Shown one piece after another: positions 8,175 to 17,662 of a stretch of 64,000 bases of DNA. The translations under genes and the position numbers were made by a program. Each line of letters starts with the position of its first letter. Position 1 is the first letter of the stretch. Under the pieces are notes generated by a model. It worked only from the letters and a program-made list of their open reading frames with translations. It did not search any database and was not told where the DNA came from. Source of the DNA: Chromohalobacter sp. 296-RDG. GTDB taxonomy: Bacteria; Pseudomonadota; Gammaproteobacteria; Pseudomonadales; Halomonadaceae. The stretch is taken from assembly GCF_029889885.1 (NCBI RefSeq), contig NZ_JARANY010000005.1:53329-117328 (forward strand), in the 5' to 3' direction.

Positions 8175-10772
8175 ATGCAAGACGATAAGTCGACAGCATC
8201 CACGCGAGAGGCCGAGCTTGAAGAACTGGCCGCCAACGAGACCGGGGCTCGTAAGCCCACCGGGCCGGTTGGCAAACTGCTGCTTTGCGTGGCGGCGGTC
8301 TGGTCGTTGTTCCAACTTTGGATCGCTTCGCCCTTACCTTTCGTATTTGGCTTTGGGGTGTTCAGTGCCACGGAGGCACGTTCCATCCATCTGGCCTTTG
8401 CCATCTTCCTGGCGTTCATGTCCTATCCGGCCTTCAAGCGTTCGCCGCGCGGCAGAGTGCCGTTGTTGGACTGGGGATTGGCATTGATAGGCGCCTTCGC
8501 GGCGTCCTACATGTATTTCTTTTACGAGCAGCTTGCACAACGCCCCGGTGCACCGATCCTGCAGGATGTCATCATCGGTGTGATCGGTTTGTTGTTGCTG
8601 TTGGAAGCCACGCGGCGTGCGCTTGGACCGCCGCTGATGATCGTGGCCAGCGTGTTCATCGTCTATTCGCTGGCCGGCCCCTACATGCCGGGGATGCTAG
8701 CGCATCGCGGGGTGAGCCTTTATGGCCTGGTCAATCACCAGTGGCTAACATCGCAAGGCGTGTTCGGCATCGCCTTGGGCGTGTCGACCAGCTTCGTGTT
8801 CCTGTTCGTATTGTTCGGTGCCTTGCTGGACAAGGCAGGGGCCGGCAATTATTTCATCAAGATGGCGTTTTCGATGCTGGGCCACTATCGCGGCGGCCCA
8901 GCCAAGGCGGCGGTCGTCGCCTCGGGCATGACGGGTCTTATCTCGGGCTCCTCGATTGCCAACACCGTAACCACCGGTACTTTTACCATTCCCATGATGA
9001 AACGCGTCGGGTTCTCTCCGACCAAGGCCGGCGCTGTCGAAGTCTCGTCGTCGGTCAATGGACAGATCATGCCCCCGGTGATGGGGGCTGCGGCGTTCTT
9101 GATGGTCGAGTATGTAGGCATTTCCTATGTCGAGGTCATCAAGCATGCTTTCCTGCCGGCGTTGATTTCCTATATCGCACTGATCTATATCGTTCACCTC
9201 GAGGCGCTCAAGGCCAATATGCGGGGGCTCGAGAGCAGCAATCCTGTACGCCCATGGCTGCAGAAAATCGTCGGTTTCCTGACCGGGCTGGTCGGGATCA
9301 TGGCCCTGGCCCTGATCGTGTATTACGGGCTGGGGTGGCTGAAGCCGGTGTTGGGTGAGGCTATGCCATGGGTGGCCGCCGTGGGGCTGGCGGTGATCTA
9401 TGTGGCACTGCTCAAGCTAGGGTCACGCTACCCCGAGCTTGAGCAGGATGATGCCAATAGCGATATCTCAGTGCTTCCGCAAACGCGGCCCACGGTAATG
9501 GTGGGGCTTTATTTTCTGCTGCCCGTCGTGGTGCTGGTGTGGTGCCTGATGGTTGAGCGGTTGTCGCCAGGGCTTTCGGCGTTCTGGGCCACCGTGCTCA
9601 TGATCGTCATCATCCTGACGCAGCGCCCACTGGAGGCATTCTTCCGTGGCCGCGGCGCGCTGGGCAATGAAGTGAAGCGTGGCGTCGTCGATCTCTGGGA
9701 TGGCTTGATCGACGGTGCACGCAACATGATCGGTATCGGCATCGCCACGGCGGCGGCGGGCATCATTGTCGGTGCCGTATCGCAGACCGGGGTGGGATTG
9801 GTACTGGCCGATTTGGTCGAAACGCTGTCTATGGGCAATTTATTGCTGATGCTCATGCTGACGGCGGTGCTGAGTCTGATTCTCGGCATGGGCCTGCCGA
9901 CCACTGCCAACTACATTGTAGTCTCCGCGCTTTTGGCGCCGGTCATCGTCCAACTGGGTGAGCAAAATGGCTTGATCGTACCGCTAATCGCGGTGCATCT
10001 GTTCGTCTTCTATTTTGGCATCATGGCCGATGTGACGCCCCCGGTGGGGTTGGCCTCGTTCGCCGCCGCGGCGATTTCCGGGGGCGATCCCATTCGCACC
10101 GGCTTCCAGGCGTTTTATTACAGTTTGCGTACGGCGGCGCTGCCTTTCCTGTTCATTTTCAATACCGATCTGCTGTTGATCGATGTGAACTGGTGGCACG
10201 GCATATTGATCTTCGTGGTGGCGACGGGGGCGATGCTGATCTTCGCCGCCGCCACGCAGGGCTACATGGTAGTGAGAAATCGCTGGTACGAGAGCCTGCT
10301 GCTGCTGCTGGTGGCTTTCACGCTTTTCCGGCCCGGGTTCTGGATGGACATGATTCACGACCCGTATCGGGACATTCCGCCCGCACAGTTCGAGCAGGCG
10401 TTAGGCGCCATCGATGACGATAGCAACCTGCGTGTTCGTGTCGACGGTCTTGATGCCTATGGGTCACCGACCAGTTTCGTGATGCTGGTGCCGGCGCCGG
10501 AGGGAGACAGCGGTAGCGAGCGTATGCAGAACCTGGGCCTGACCTTGATGCAGGAGGATGGCAAGACGCTGGTCGACATGACCGACTTCAATAGCCAGGC
10601 GGAGAAACTGGGCTTCGATTTCGACCAGGAGATCGTGTCGATCCGTGCGCCCGTCGAGCGCTGGCCGAAGGAATGGATGTGGATACCGGGACTGGCGGTA
10701 TTCGCATTCGTCGTCTGGCTGCAGCGCCGCAGGCGGCCGACACCGAGCCGGCATGCCGATGCTACGGCGTAA
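8175..10772 (+). CDS. TRAP transporter fused permease (DctQ-DctM type, TAXI system)
   Basis: 865 aa. The N-terminal part holds a DctQ-like four-helix region fused to the large DctM-like subunit. The core family signature GHYRGGPAKAAVVASGMTGL with SGSSIANTVTTGTFTIPMMK is present, as is the second half GMGLPTTANYIVVSALLAP with FYFGIMADVTPPVGLASFAAA. After the last core helices comes a C-terminal domain of about 150 residues (DUF3394-like) with a final helix and a basic tail. It works with the TAXI binding protein upstream as a sodium-coupled importer. A terminator follows at 10794. Confidence 0.93.
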   Translation: MQDDKSTASTREAELEELAANETGARKPTGPVGKLLLCVAAVWSLFQLWIASPLPFVFGFGVFSATEARSIHLAFAIFLAFMSYPAFKRSPRGRVPLLDWGLALIGAFAASYMYFFYEQLAQRPGAPILQDVIIGVIGLLLLLEATRRALGPPLMIVASVFIVYSLAGPYMPGMLAHRGVSLYGLVNHQWLTSQGVFGIALGVSTSFVFLFVLFGALLDKAGAGNYFIKMAFSMLGHYRGGPAKAAVVASGMTGLISGSSIANTVTTGTFTIPMMKRVGFSPTKAGAVEVSSSVNGQIMPPVMGAAAFLMVEYVGISYVEVIKHAFLPALISYIALIYIVHLEALKANMRGLESSNPVRPWLQKIVGFLTGLVGIMALALIVYYGLGWLKPVLGEAMPWVAAVGLAVIYVALLKLGSRYPELEQDDANSDISVLPQTRPTVMVGLYFLLPVVVLVWCLMVERLSPGLSAFWATVLMIVIILTQRPLEAFFRGRGALGNEVKRGVVDLWDGLIDGARNMIGIGIATAAAGIIVGAVSQTGVGLVLADLVETLSMGNLLLMLMLTAVLSLILGMGLPTTANYIVVSALLAPVIVQLGEQNGLIVPLIAVHLFVFYFGIMADVTPPVGLASFAAAAISGGDPIRTGFQAFYYSLRTAALPFLFIFNTDLLLIDVNWWHGILIFVVATGAMLIFAAATQGYMVVRNRWYESLLLLLVAFTLFRPGFWMDMIHDPYRDIPPAQFEQALGAIDDDSNLRVRVDGLDAYGSPTSFVMLVPAPEGDSGSERMQNLGLTLMQEDGKTLVDMTDFNSQAEKLGFDFDQEIVSIRAPVERWPKEWMWIPGLAVFAFVVWLQRRRRPTPSRHADATA

Positions 10773-10793
10773 ACGGACGCTTTGCCGTTGCTG

Positions 10794-10822
10794 CGCCCGC
10801 CTCGAGAGAGGCGGGCGTTTTT
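10794..10822 (+). terminator. Rho-independent terminator after the TRAP permease
   Basis: Perfect 10-bp stem CGCCCGCCTC / GAGGCGGGCG with a GAGA loop followed by five T. Confidence 0.92.
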
Positions 10823-10972
10823 GATGGTGGCTGTCGCTCGTTGACGATGTCTGTATGTTCGAATGCGCGCTCGAAACGGGAATGGCATGCCACTATCGAG
10901 GCGACCGTCGGTATTTTTTGCGACAATGCTCAGAAATATCCTCTCAATCCCTAGACTCCCAATGAGGTTGCC

Positions 10973-11764
10973 ATGGCGACGCTTTCCGCGATTCACCTTT
11001 ATCCCATCAAATCCACTGCAGGGCGCATGCAAGAATCGGCATGGGTCGGCTTGGAAGGGATAGTAGGCGATCGGCGTTTCATGGTCGCCAAACCCGATGG
11101 CACCTTTCTGACTGCCCGCACGCATCCTCAGTTGCAGCGCGTGACCGCGACGTTTGACGGTCAGACGCTGAGCTTGTCGCATCCGCAACTGCCCGCACTG
11201 GAACTGGCGGTAGGGAGCTTCGATCTGGCGACTTTCGCCACTACGGTATGGGCTGACGATTTCGATGCCTGGACCACGCATGCACGTCTCGATGCCTGGT
11301 TCAGCGAGGTGGCGGGAGAGCCCGCACGATTGTTGTGGCTGGGCGAGCAGTCCTCGCGCTATCGGCATTCCATCGAACAGCGCGTCAGCTTTGCCGACGG
11401 CTACCCGCTATTATTGATCTCCGAGGCCTCGTTGGCCGATCTCAACACGCGTACGGTCGAGCAGCATCTCATGGCACAGTTTCGCCCCAACCTGGTGATC
11501 GCTGATACCTCGGCGTATGCCGAGGACGAGTGGCGACGCATCCGTCTCGGTGAGGTTGTGTTCCGCGTCGATAAGCCTTGTGCTCGCTGCGCGATGATCA
11601 GCGTCGACCCCGCCACGGGCACATTCAAGGAGGGCCGCGAGCCCTTGCGTACGCTGGCCGGTTACCGGCGTGGTGAGGGTGGCAAGGTGTATTTCGGGCA
11701 GAACCTGGTTGCCGAAAACGAAGGCCGTGTTACGCGTCATGACCGCCTCGAGGTGCTGGAGTGA
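10973..11764 (+). CDS. MOSC domain protein, YcbX-like
   Basis: 263 aa. The N-terminal half is a MOSC_N beta-barrel (AIHLYPIKSTAG, GDRRFMVAKPDGTFLTAR). The C-terminal half is a MOSC domain, with FRPNLVI, WRRIRLGEVVFRVDKPCARC and TFKEGREPLRTLAGYR. MOSC proteins bind molybdenum cofactor or move sulfur with a conserved cysteine; in YcbX and mARC this gives N-hydroxylated-compound reductase activity. The cysteines of KPCARC are the likely active site. It lacks the ferredoxin domain of E. coli YcbX, so it would need a separate electron donor. The ATG follows GAGGTTGCC. It lies next to another cofactor-fold protein and 6.6 kb after modABC. Confidence 0.87.
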   Translation: MATLSAIHLYPIKSTAGRMQESAWVGLEGIVGDRRFMVAKPDGTFLTARTHPQLQRVTATFDGQTLSLSHPQLPALELAVGSFDLATFATTVWADDFDAWTTHARLDAWFSEVAGEPARLLWLGEQSSRYRHSIEQRVSFADGYPLLLISEASLADLNTRTVEQHLMAQFRPNLVIADTSAYAEDEWRRIRLGEVVFRVDKPCARCAMISVDPATGTFKEGREPLRTLAGYRRGEGGKVYFGQNLVAENEGRVTRHDRLEVLE

Positions 11765-11885
11765 GGCGGATGGATCAGTCACGACAATCGCCAATCGCGT
11801 ATGACATGCAAGCACCCTGTTGCGGTGGTAGGGTCATTGGTAGCGGTATGACGTTTTTGCTCGCACTCGGATGGGACGGCTAACC

Positions 11886-12428
11886 ATGCGTGTCTTGATG
11901 ACGCTGAGGCAATGCTTGAAGCGCTCAGGTGTGACGGCTGGGCTGGGCTTCTTTTTGCTCATGTGCGTCGCCGCGGCGGTGCATGCCCATCCACTGTCGA
12001 CACCTGAAGGGGAGGTCATGCTAACCGTGGAGGGAAATATCTCGCGTACCAACGGTGGCGGTGTGGCACGGTTCGACCGCGCCATGCTCCAGGAATTGCC
12101 ACAAGGCACTATCGTCACGCACACCCCTTGGACTGAGGGTTCATCGCACTTCAGAGGCCCTTTACTGAGCGCGATTTACGATGCGGTCGGCGCTCGCGGC
12201 GATTCGCTGCACGTCGTCGCGTTGAATGATTTCGCCGCCGATGTACCGCTGGCCGAGGCAAAAGAGTACGGGGTGATTCTGGCCATGCGGCGTGATGGCG
12301 AGCCGATGCCGGTGCGTGAGTACGGCCCGCTGTTCGTACTCTATCCTTTCGATGATTATCCTGAACTGCAGACCGAGGAAGTGCGTTTCCGCTCGGTCTG
12401 GCAGGTCGCGCGTATCGTCGTGGAATGA
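11886..12428 (+). CDS. Exported sulfite-oxidase-fold (oxidoreductase molybdopterin-binding) protein without Mo-ligand cysteine
   Basis: 180 aa. The signal peptide ends near VHAHP. The rest resembles the small molybdopterin-binding domain of the sulfite oxidase family: FDRAMLQELPQ, HTPWTEGSSHFRGPLL, VVALNDFAADVPLAEA, LAMRRDGEPMPVREYGPLFVLYPFD and a C-terminal SVWQVARIVV. True enzymes of the family carry a conserved cysteine that binds molybdenum; here the only cysteines, residues 10 and 27, lie in the signal peptide, so the mature protein has none. A sensory rather than catalytic role is therefore likely. It overlaps the histidine kinase gene by 4 bp (ATGA), so the pair is co-translated. An ATG at 11871 is a possible alternative start. 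Confidence 0.75.
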   Translation: MRVLMTLRQCLKRSGVTAGLGFFLLMCVAAAVHAHPLSTPEGEVMLTVEGNISRTNGGGVARFDRAMLQELPQGTIVTHTPWTEGSSHFRGPLLSAIYDAVGARGDSLHVVALNDFAADVPLAEAKEYGVILAMRRDGEPMPVREYGPLFVLYPFDDYPELQTEEVRFRSVWQVARIVVE

Positions 12429-14638
12429 CCATGGCTTGGCGTTCCCGTATCCATCTCGTGTCGCGTTTGCCGATGCGGCTCAAGCTTGGGGCCTGCGCGG
12501 CGATTCTGTTTTTCGCCGCGGCTTTGGTGGTGGTCAGCTTGATCATCTGGCGACAGGAAGTCTTGGCCAAGAGCGTTGCCGGCGACGCCGTCTGGGCGGC
12601 CTACAAGCTGGATCGGGAAACTATCCAGATGCGTAATGCCGTCTTGCAGGCCAAACAGAGTCCGGAAAAGTTCGATGACGTGCGCATGCGCTTCGAATTG
12701 CTGTATAGCCGCATCAACCTGCTGCGCGAGGGCGAAATCGCCGAACTGTTCCAGTCACTGCCCGAGACGCGAGCGTTGTTGCCGGAGATCCTGTCGCGCA
12801 GCGATGCGCTCGATTCCGCCTTGAAACGGATGTCCCCTGAATCACCCGAGCTTTCCTCGCTGGATGAACGCTTGCAGACGTTGAGCAGCCTCAGCGAGCG
12901 CCTCGTCGTGTCGGTCAACGCCTATCTTGCCGAATCCAAGACGCGCGAGCGCGAAGTGCAGTTGGCGCTGTATGCGGCCTTGCTGGCGTTGATCCTGCTG
13001 ATGTGCGGCGCCACCGTGCTGGTGATCCGCTTCCTTTTCCAGGAGGCGGGAGAGAATATCGCGGCGCGACGAGCATTGGAGCATCTGAGCCAGGAGCTTC
13101 AGGACACCGCGCGTCATGCCGAGTCCGCCAACCAGGCTAAGTCGGATTTCCTGGCCACCGTCAGCCATGAGATACGCACACCGCTCAACGGTGTGCTGGG
13201 TATGACGGAACTACTGCGCGAACGCGCGCTGGATGAAACCTCGCATCAATATGTCGAGACCATCCATGACAGCGGTTCACAGCTGCTGGCGTTGATCAAT
13301 GATCTGCTGGACTTTTCCAAGATCGAGGCCGGGCATCTGGATATCGAGCGTGAAGTGTTTTCGCTCCCCGAACTCGTCGAATCCTTGATGCGATTGCTCG
13401 AGCCGCGTGCCACGCATATCGAGTTCTTGAGTGTCATCTCGCCTGCGGTACCCGAGTACCTGGTAGGCGATGTGGGGCGCTTGCGCCAGATCTTGCTCAA
13501 CCTGCTCTCCAACGCGCTCAAGTTCACGCGGCAAGGCAGCGTGACGCTGATCGTCAAGCCGATGCGTGGCAATTGGATACATTTCGAAGTCAGTGACACC
13601 GGTTGCGGTATCGATGATGTCGACCGCGAACGCTTGTTTCAGCCCTTTTACCAAGGAGTCGCCACGCAGAACGGGACCGGCCTGGGCCTGGCCATCAGCA
13701 AGCGTCTGGTGGAGGCCATGCAGGGACGTATAGGCGTCTCGAGTCCGGCCGACGAGGGCAGCCGCTTCTGGTTCGAACTGCCATTGCCCAGCGATGCCGA
13801 GAGTGGAGTGAAGCACATTCCGTCAGGAGAAACATGGGATGCGACGGCGGCACGCACGGCGCCCCTGCTGGTGATCGAGGACAACCCCGTCAATCGCCAG
13901 GTGGCCGTGGCTATGCTCGAGCGTCTCGGACATACAGTGAAGGTCGTCGACAGCGGCGAGGCTGCCTTGGCGCTGACCGAATATACGTCTTTTGCCTTGA
14001 TTTTCCTGGATATTCGCATGCCCACGCTCGATGGACCGGAAACGGCACGTCGGATTATCGCTCAGGACGGCCCTAACCAGGCCACACCTCTGCTCGCAAT
14101 GACCGCGAGCGTTACTACTCAGGAACATCAACGGGCCTTGGCCTCCGGCATGGCGGAAGTGTTGACGAAACCCATACGCCAGCAAGTGCTGGTCGATGTC
14201 CTGGTGCGTTTCGGCGTACGTGATCCGGAAGAGGTGATCGCGTCAGACGAGGTACGCCCGTCTGGCGGAGCGGAGTCGGCGGATACGCTACCGGCGCTCC
14301 TCGATCGCCAGGAATTCGCGACGCTCGGTGAGACGTTGGGTGCGGCACAGCGTAGCGCGCTGGTAGCCGCCTGGCAGTATCAGTCGCGAGTGCTGGAGGA
14401 GGCGCTCGAGGCTGCCGTCGTCGAAGCGGACATGACGCGTACGGCCGAGCTGGCACATCGCCTCAAGGGCGAATCGTCGTCGCTGGCCTTGACGCGCCTT
14501 GTACACGGAAGCGATGCCCTGGAGCGCGCGGCGCGCCAGGCGGACTCGGACGAAGCCGGTCGGCAGTGGAGGATGTTACGCCCCACCATCACCTCGTCGC
14601 GTCAGGCGCTGCGCATGGCCAATGACATGCCCGCCTGA
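12425..14638 (+). CDS. Hybrid sensor histidine kinase with receiver and HPt domains
   Basis: 737 aa. TM1 (about residues 20-42), a periplasmic region of about 140 residues predicted mostly helical, and TM2 (about 180-205). Then HisKA with phospho-acceptor His248 in [11 protein letters not shown], HATPase with [17 protein letters not shown] and [12 protein letters not shown], a receiver domain with Asp529 in [11 protein letters not shown], and a C-terminal HPt domain with His678 in [11 protein letters not shown]. It is thus an ArcB/TorS-like phosphorelay kinase with no separate response regulator next to it. Four-base overlap with the upstream exported protein suggests that protein senses for it. 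Target regulator and signal are unknown. Confidence 0.93.
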   Translation: MTMAWRSRIHLVSRLPMRLKLGACAAILFFAAALVVVSLIIWRQEVLAKSVAGDAVWAAYKLDRETIQMRNAVLQAKQSPEKFDDVRMRFELLYSRINLLREGEIAELFQSLPETRALLPEILSRSDALDSALKRMSPESPELSSLDERLQTLSSLSERLVVSVNAYLAESKTREREVQLALYAALLALILLMCGATVLVIRFLFQEAGENIAARRALEHLSQELQDTARHAESANQAKSDFLATVSHEIRTPLNGVLGMTELLRERALDETSHQYVETIHDSGSQLLALINDLLDFSKIEAGHLDIEREVFSLPELVESLMRLLEPRATHIEFLSVISPAVPEYLVGDVGRLRQILLNLLSNALKFTRQGSVTLIVKPMRGNWIHFEVSDTGCGIDDVDRERLFQPFYQGVATQNGTGLGLAISKRLVEAMQGRIGVSSPADEGSRFWFELPLPSDAESGVKHIPSGETWDATAARTAPLLVIEDNPVNRQVAVAMLERLGHTVKVVDSGEAALALTEYTSFALIFLDIRMPTLDGPETARRIIAQDGPNQATPLLAMTASVTTQEHQRALASGMAEVLTKPIRQQVLVDVLVRFGVRDPEEVIASDEVRPSGGAESADTLPALLDRQEFATLGETLGAAQRSALVAAWQYQSRVLEEALEAAVVEADMTRTAELAHRLKGESSSLALTRLVHGSDALERAARQADSDEAGRQWRMLRPTITSSRQALRMANDMPA

Positions 14639-14673
14639 AGCGACGTGAAGCGGTTGTCACCCACGCAGGAGAG

Positions 14674-14817
14674 ATGTTGTTGACGAGGGCGACGAGTAAA
14701 CGTTCATCACCGCATGGATTTTCCTCTGGCGTCGCTGGCCTGGCAGGGCCGTCGCATCTGGAGTTTCGCATTGATGCCGGCCAGTGGCGCGTCAATGAAC
14801 GTGCACTACGTTGGTAA
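14674..14817 (+). CDS. Possible 47-codon ORF between the histidine kinase and lon
   Basis: ATG at 14674 follows AGGAG by only two bases, a short spacing. The frame is open to TAA at 14815-14817, and its end (SHLEFRIDAGQWRVNERALRW without the last residue) looks protein-like. I do not recognise it. It may instead be a remnant of a longer gene or a chance frame. It ends 18 bp before the lon promoter. Confidence 0.2.
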   Translation: MLLTRATSKRSSPHGFSSGVAGLAGPSHLEFRIDAGQWRVNERALRW

Positions 14818-14834
14818 GCATCATCCTGCGTAGG

Positions 14835-14862
14835 CTTGAAGTTCGTCGGTGACGCCCGCATT
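14835..14862 (+). promoter_or_regulatory. Sigma32-like heat-shock promoter of lon
   Basis: CTTGAAG at 14835-14841, a 13-base spacer, and CCCGCATT at 14855-14862. This closely fits the sigma32 consensus CTTGAAA / CCCCATNT. It leaves a leader of about 40 nt before lon. lon is a classical sigma32 gene. Confidence 0.75.
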
Positions 14863-14874
14863 CCTCTTGGCAAA

Positions 14875-14889
14875 CGGGCAATTTGCCCG
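14875..14889 (+). other. Small hairpin in the lon 5' leader
   Basis: CGGGCAA (14875-14881) and TTGCCCG (14883-14889) can pair, ending 19 bp before the start codon. It may stabilise the leader or affect translation; a role is not shown. Confidence 0.35.
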
Positions 14890-14908
14890 ACGACTTTCAA
14901 GGTGAATG

Positions 14909-17365
14909 ATGAGCGAACGCGATCAGGATCAATCCCGGGATTTTTACGCCGAACTCGAAGAGGCACGGCAAGACGCCGAAGAGGAAAATTCCCCGACGCA
15001 GGACGACCAGGAATCGAACTCCCAAGGGCGCGCGGTAGTGCCGACCCAGGAATACCTGCCCGAGCGTCTCTACCTGCTGCCGATTCACAACCGGCCGTTC
15101 TTCCCTGCGCAGGTGCAACCGCTGGTCATCCACCGGGAACGCTGGGAAGACACCATGGAACGGGTCGGCAATACGCCGCACCAAAGCGTTGGGGTAGCGT
15201 TTGTCGGCGATTCCGGCGTCGATGAGCTAGGACCCGGTGACTTTCCGGAGATCGGCACGGCGGTAAAAGTCCATCGCTCGCAGACCGAAGAGCAGCAGAT
15301 CCAGTTCATCGCCCAGGGGGTGCGGCGTTTTCGCATCGTTCGCTGGTTGTCGAAGACCCCGCCGTACCTGGTCGAGGTCACCTATCCCCAGGAACCCATC
15401 GAGGCCAGCGACGAAGAAGCGCGCGCCTATGCCATGGCACTGATCAATGGCATCAAGGAACTGCTGCCGATCAACCCACTTTACGGTGAAGAGCTCAAGC
15501 ATTACCTCAATCGCTTCAGCCCTCATGAGCCTGGCCCACTGACCGATTTCGCCGCGGCCATTACCTCGGCGAAGGGGCCAGAGTTGCAGGAAGTGCTCGA
15601 GACGCTGCCGGTGATGGCGCGCATGCAGAAGGTACTACCGCTGCTGCGCAAGGAAATCGAGGTGGCGCAGCTGCAAAGCGAGATCAGCGAGCAGGTCAAC
15701 GCGCAGATGCAGGACCGCCAGCGCGAGTTTTTCCTGCGAGAACAGCTCAAGGTCATCCAGCGTGAATTGGGTATCTCCAAGGACGACCGCGAAAGCGATG
15801 TCGATACGTTCCGTGAACGCCTCGAGAACATGAAAGTGCCCGAGCGTGTCATGGAGCGTATCGAGGACGAGCTGGGCAAGCTCTCGGTGCTCGAGACCGG
15901 TTCGCCTGAATACGGCACCACGCGCAACTACCTGGATTGGTTGACGTCGCTGCCTTGGGGGATTACCTCCGAGGACCAGCTCGACCTGCCGCGCGCCCGC
16001 AAGATCCTCGATCGCGACCATGATGGCCTGACGGACGTCAAGGAGCGCATCGTCGAGTTCCTCGCCGAAGGTACCTTCAAGGGCGATGTCGGTGGCTCTA
16101 TCCTGTTGTTGGTTGGACCGCCAGGCGTGGGCAAGACCTCGGTGGGGCGCTCCATCGCCGAAGCCCTGGGCCGTGAGTTCTATCGCTTTTCGGTAGGTGG
16201 CATGCGCGATGAGGCCGAGATCAAGGGTCACCGGCGCACCTATATCGGGGCGATGCCCGGCAAACTGGTGCAGGCGCTCAAGGAAGTCGAGGTCGAAAAC
16301 CCAGTGATCATGCTCGACGAGGTCGACAAGATGGGTCAGTCGTTCCAGGGCGATCCGGCCTCGGCGCTGCTCGAAGTGCTCGACCCCGAGCAGAACGTCG
16401 ACTTCCTCGATCATTATCTCGACGTGCGCATGGATCTTTCCAAGGTACTGTTCGTATGCACCGCCAACACGCTGGATTCGTTGCCGCCGGCGCTACTTGA
16501 CCGCATGGAGCAGATTCGCCTGTCGGGTTATATCGCCGAGGAAAAGATGGCCATCGCCAAGCACCATCTTTGGCCCAAGCTGCTTGAGCGCGACCGCATT
16601 CCCAAGAAGCGCATCAATCTCACCGATGCCGCACTTCGGAAGGTCATCGAGGGCTATGCACGCGAAGCCGGGGTGCGGCAGTTGGAAAAGCAACTGCACC
16701 GCATCGTGCGCAAGGCGGCGGTAACGATGCTCGAAAACGAGCAAGACACGGTCAAGATCTCGGTCAATAACCTCGAGGACTTCTTGGGAGCGCCGACCTT
16801 CCGCAAGGAAAAAGTGCTCAAGGGCGTCGGCGTGGTCACCGGGCTGGCATGGACCTCGATGGGCGGGGCGACGCTGCCGGTCGAAGCGGCGCGCGTGCAC
16901 GCGAAATCGCGTGACCTCAAGCTCACCGGCCAGTTGGGCGACGTGATGCAGGAGTCGGCGAATATCGCCTACAGCTACACGGTGGCGCATCTCAAGGAAT
17001 TCGGCGCCGACTCGACCTTCTTCGACGAGACGCATGTGCACATGCACGTGCCCGAGGGCGCCACGCCCAAGGATGGCCCATCGGCCGGCGTGACAATGAC
17101 GACGGCACTGCTGTCGCTGGCCAAGCAGCAACCCCTCGACCGTCCCCTGGCGATGACCGGTGAGCTGACACTGAGCGGCCAGGTGCTGCCGGTGGGCGGT
17201 ATTCGCGAGAAGGTGATTGCTGCGCGGCGCAGTGATATCTTCGAGCTGATTCTGCCCGAACCCAACCGTCGCGATTACGAGGAGCTGCCCGATTACCTCA
17301 AGAAGGGGGTGACCGTGCACTTCGCCAATCGCTACCGTGACGTGGCCAAGGTGGTCTTCGGCTAG
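14909..17365 (+). CDS. lon: ATP-dependent protease Lon
   Basis: About 818 aa, the normal length for Lon. N-terminal substrate-binding domain ([19 protein letters not shown]), coiled-coil helix region ([20 protein letters not shown]), AAA+ module with Walker A GPPGVGKT near residue 403 and Walker [11 protein letters not shown], and a C-terminal serine protease domain with Ser725 ([10 protein letters not shown]) and Lys768 ([10 protein letters not shown]) as catalytic dyad. It degrades misfolded and selected regulatory proteins in the cytoplasm. The second of two adjacent ATG codons (14909) has the better distance, six bases, from AAGG; 14906 is the alternative. A sigma32-like promoter precedes it. 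The N-terminal 50 residues are very acidic and Gln-rich, as is common in halophiles. Confidence 0.97.
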   Translation: MSERDQDQSRDFYAELEEARQDAEEENSPTQDDQESNSQGRAVVPTQEYLPERLYLLPIHNRPFFPAQVQPLVIHRERWEDTMERVGNTPHQSVGVAFVGDSGVDELGPGDFPEIGTAVKVHRSQTEEQQIQFIAQGVRRFRIVRWLSKTPPYLVEVTYPQEPIEASDEEARAYAMALINGIKELLPINPLYGEELKHYLNRFSPHEPGPLTDFAAAITSAKGPELQEVLETLPVMARMQKVLPLLRKEIEVAQLQSEISEQVNAQMQDRQREFFLREQLKVIQRELGISKDDRESDVDTFRERLENMKVPERVMERIEDELGKLSVLETGSPEYGTTRNYLDWLTSLPWGITSEDQLDLPRARKILDRDHDGLTDVKERIVEFLAEGTFKGDVGGSILLLVGPPGVGKTSVGRSIAEALGREFYRFSVGGMRDEAEIKGHRRTYIGAMPGKLVQALKEVEVENPVIMLDEVDKMGQSFQGDPASALLEVLDPEQNVDFLDHYLDVRMDLSKVLFVCTANTLDSLPPALLDRMEQIRLSGYIAEEKMAIAKHHLWPKLLERDRIPKKRINLTDAALRKVIEGYAREAGVRQLEKQLHRIVRKAAVTMLENEQDTVKISVNNLEDFLGAPTFRKEKVLKGVGVVTGLAWTSMGGATLPVEAARVHAKSRDLKLTGQLGDVMQESANIAYSYTVAHLKEFGADSTFFDETHVHMHVPEGATPKDGPSAGVTMTTALLSLAKQQPLDRPLAMTGELTLSGQVLPVGGIREKVIAARRSDIFELILPEPNRRDYEELPDYLKKGVTVHFANRYRDVAKVVFG

Positions 17366-17408
17366 CCGTGTAGTATTGGCCCTAAGGGCCACGTTCATGT
17401 GCTCACTA

Positions 17409-17440
17409 TTGGGCGCGATCGGATGTCCGATCGCGCCCAA
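17409..17440. other. Perfect 15-bp inverted repeat downstream of lon
   Basis: TTGGGCGCGATCGGA and its exact complement TCCGATCGCGCCCAA are separated by TG. A shorter palindrome GGCCCTAAGGGCC lies just before it, at 17377-17389. No T run follows, so this is either a poor terminator for lon or an operator. The 297 bp between lon and ilvD hold no convincing gene. Confidence 0.55.
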
Positions 17441-17662
17441 CGTCGTTACAATGGGTTTACCCCTTTACTGCGCGAGGCGTGGCGAGTCGCTTACCAGAGC
17501 CGCTTCACAAGAGCCGCCTTATCAAAAAACACGAGGCCCGCGCATTGTCATCTGACCGTGACACCGACGTTTATGTCGTTCGTTTTATCGCTGCATCTCT
17601 TCAGCCGGCATGCGTCGCTCATAATTCGCCCTCGGGCCTACCAGACGAAACAGGAGCACTTG

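Noticed and set aside
14713..14832. Alternative 39-codon frame starting ATGGATTTT before lon
   Set aside because: No ribosome site, and its end runs into the lon promoter region; another frame in the same stretch looks more protein-like.
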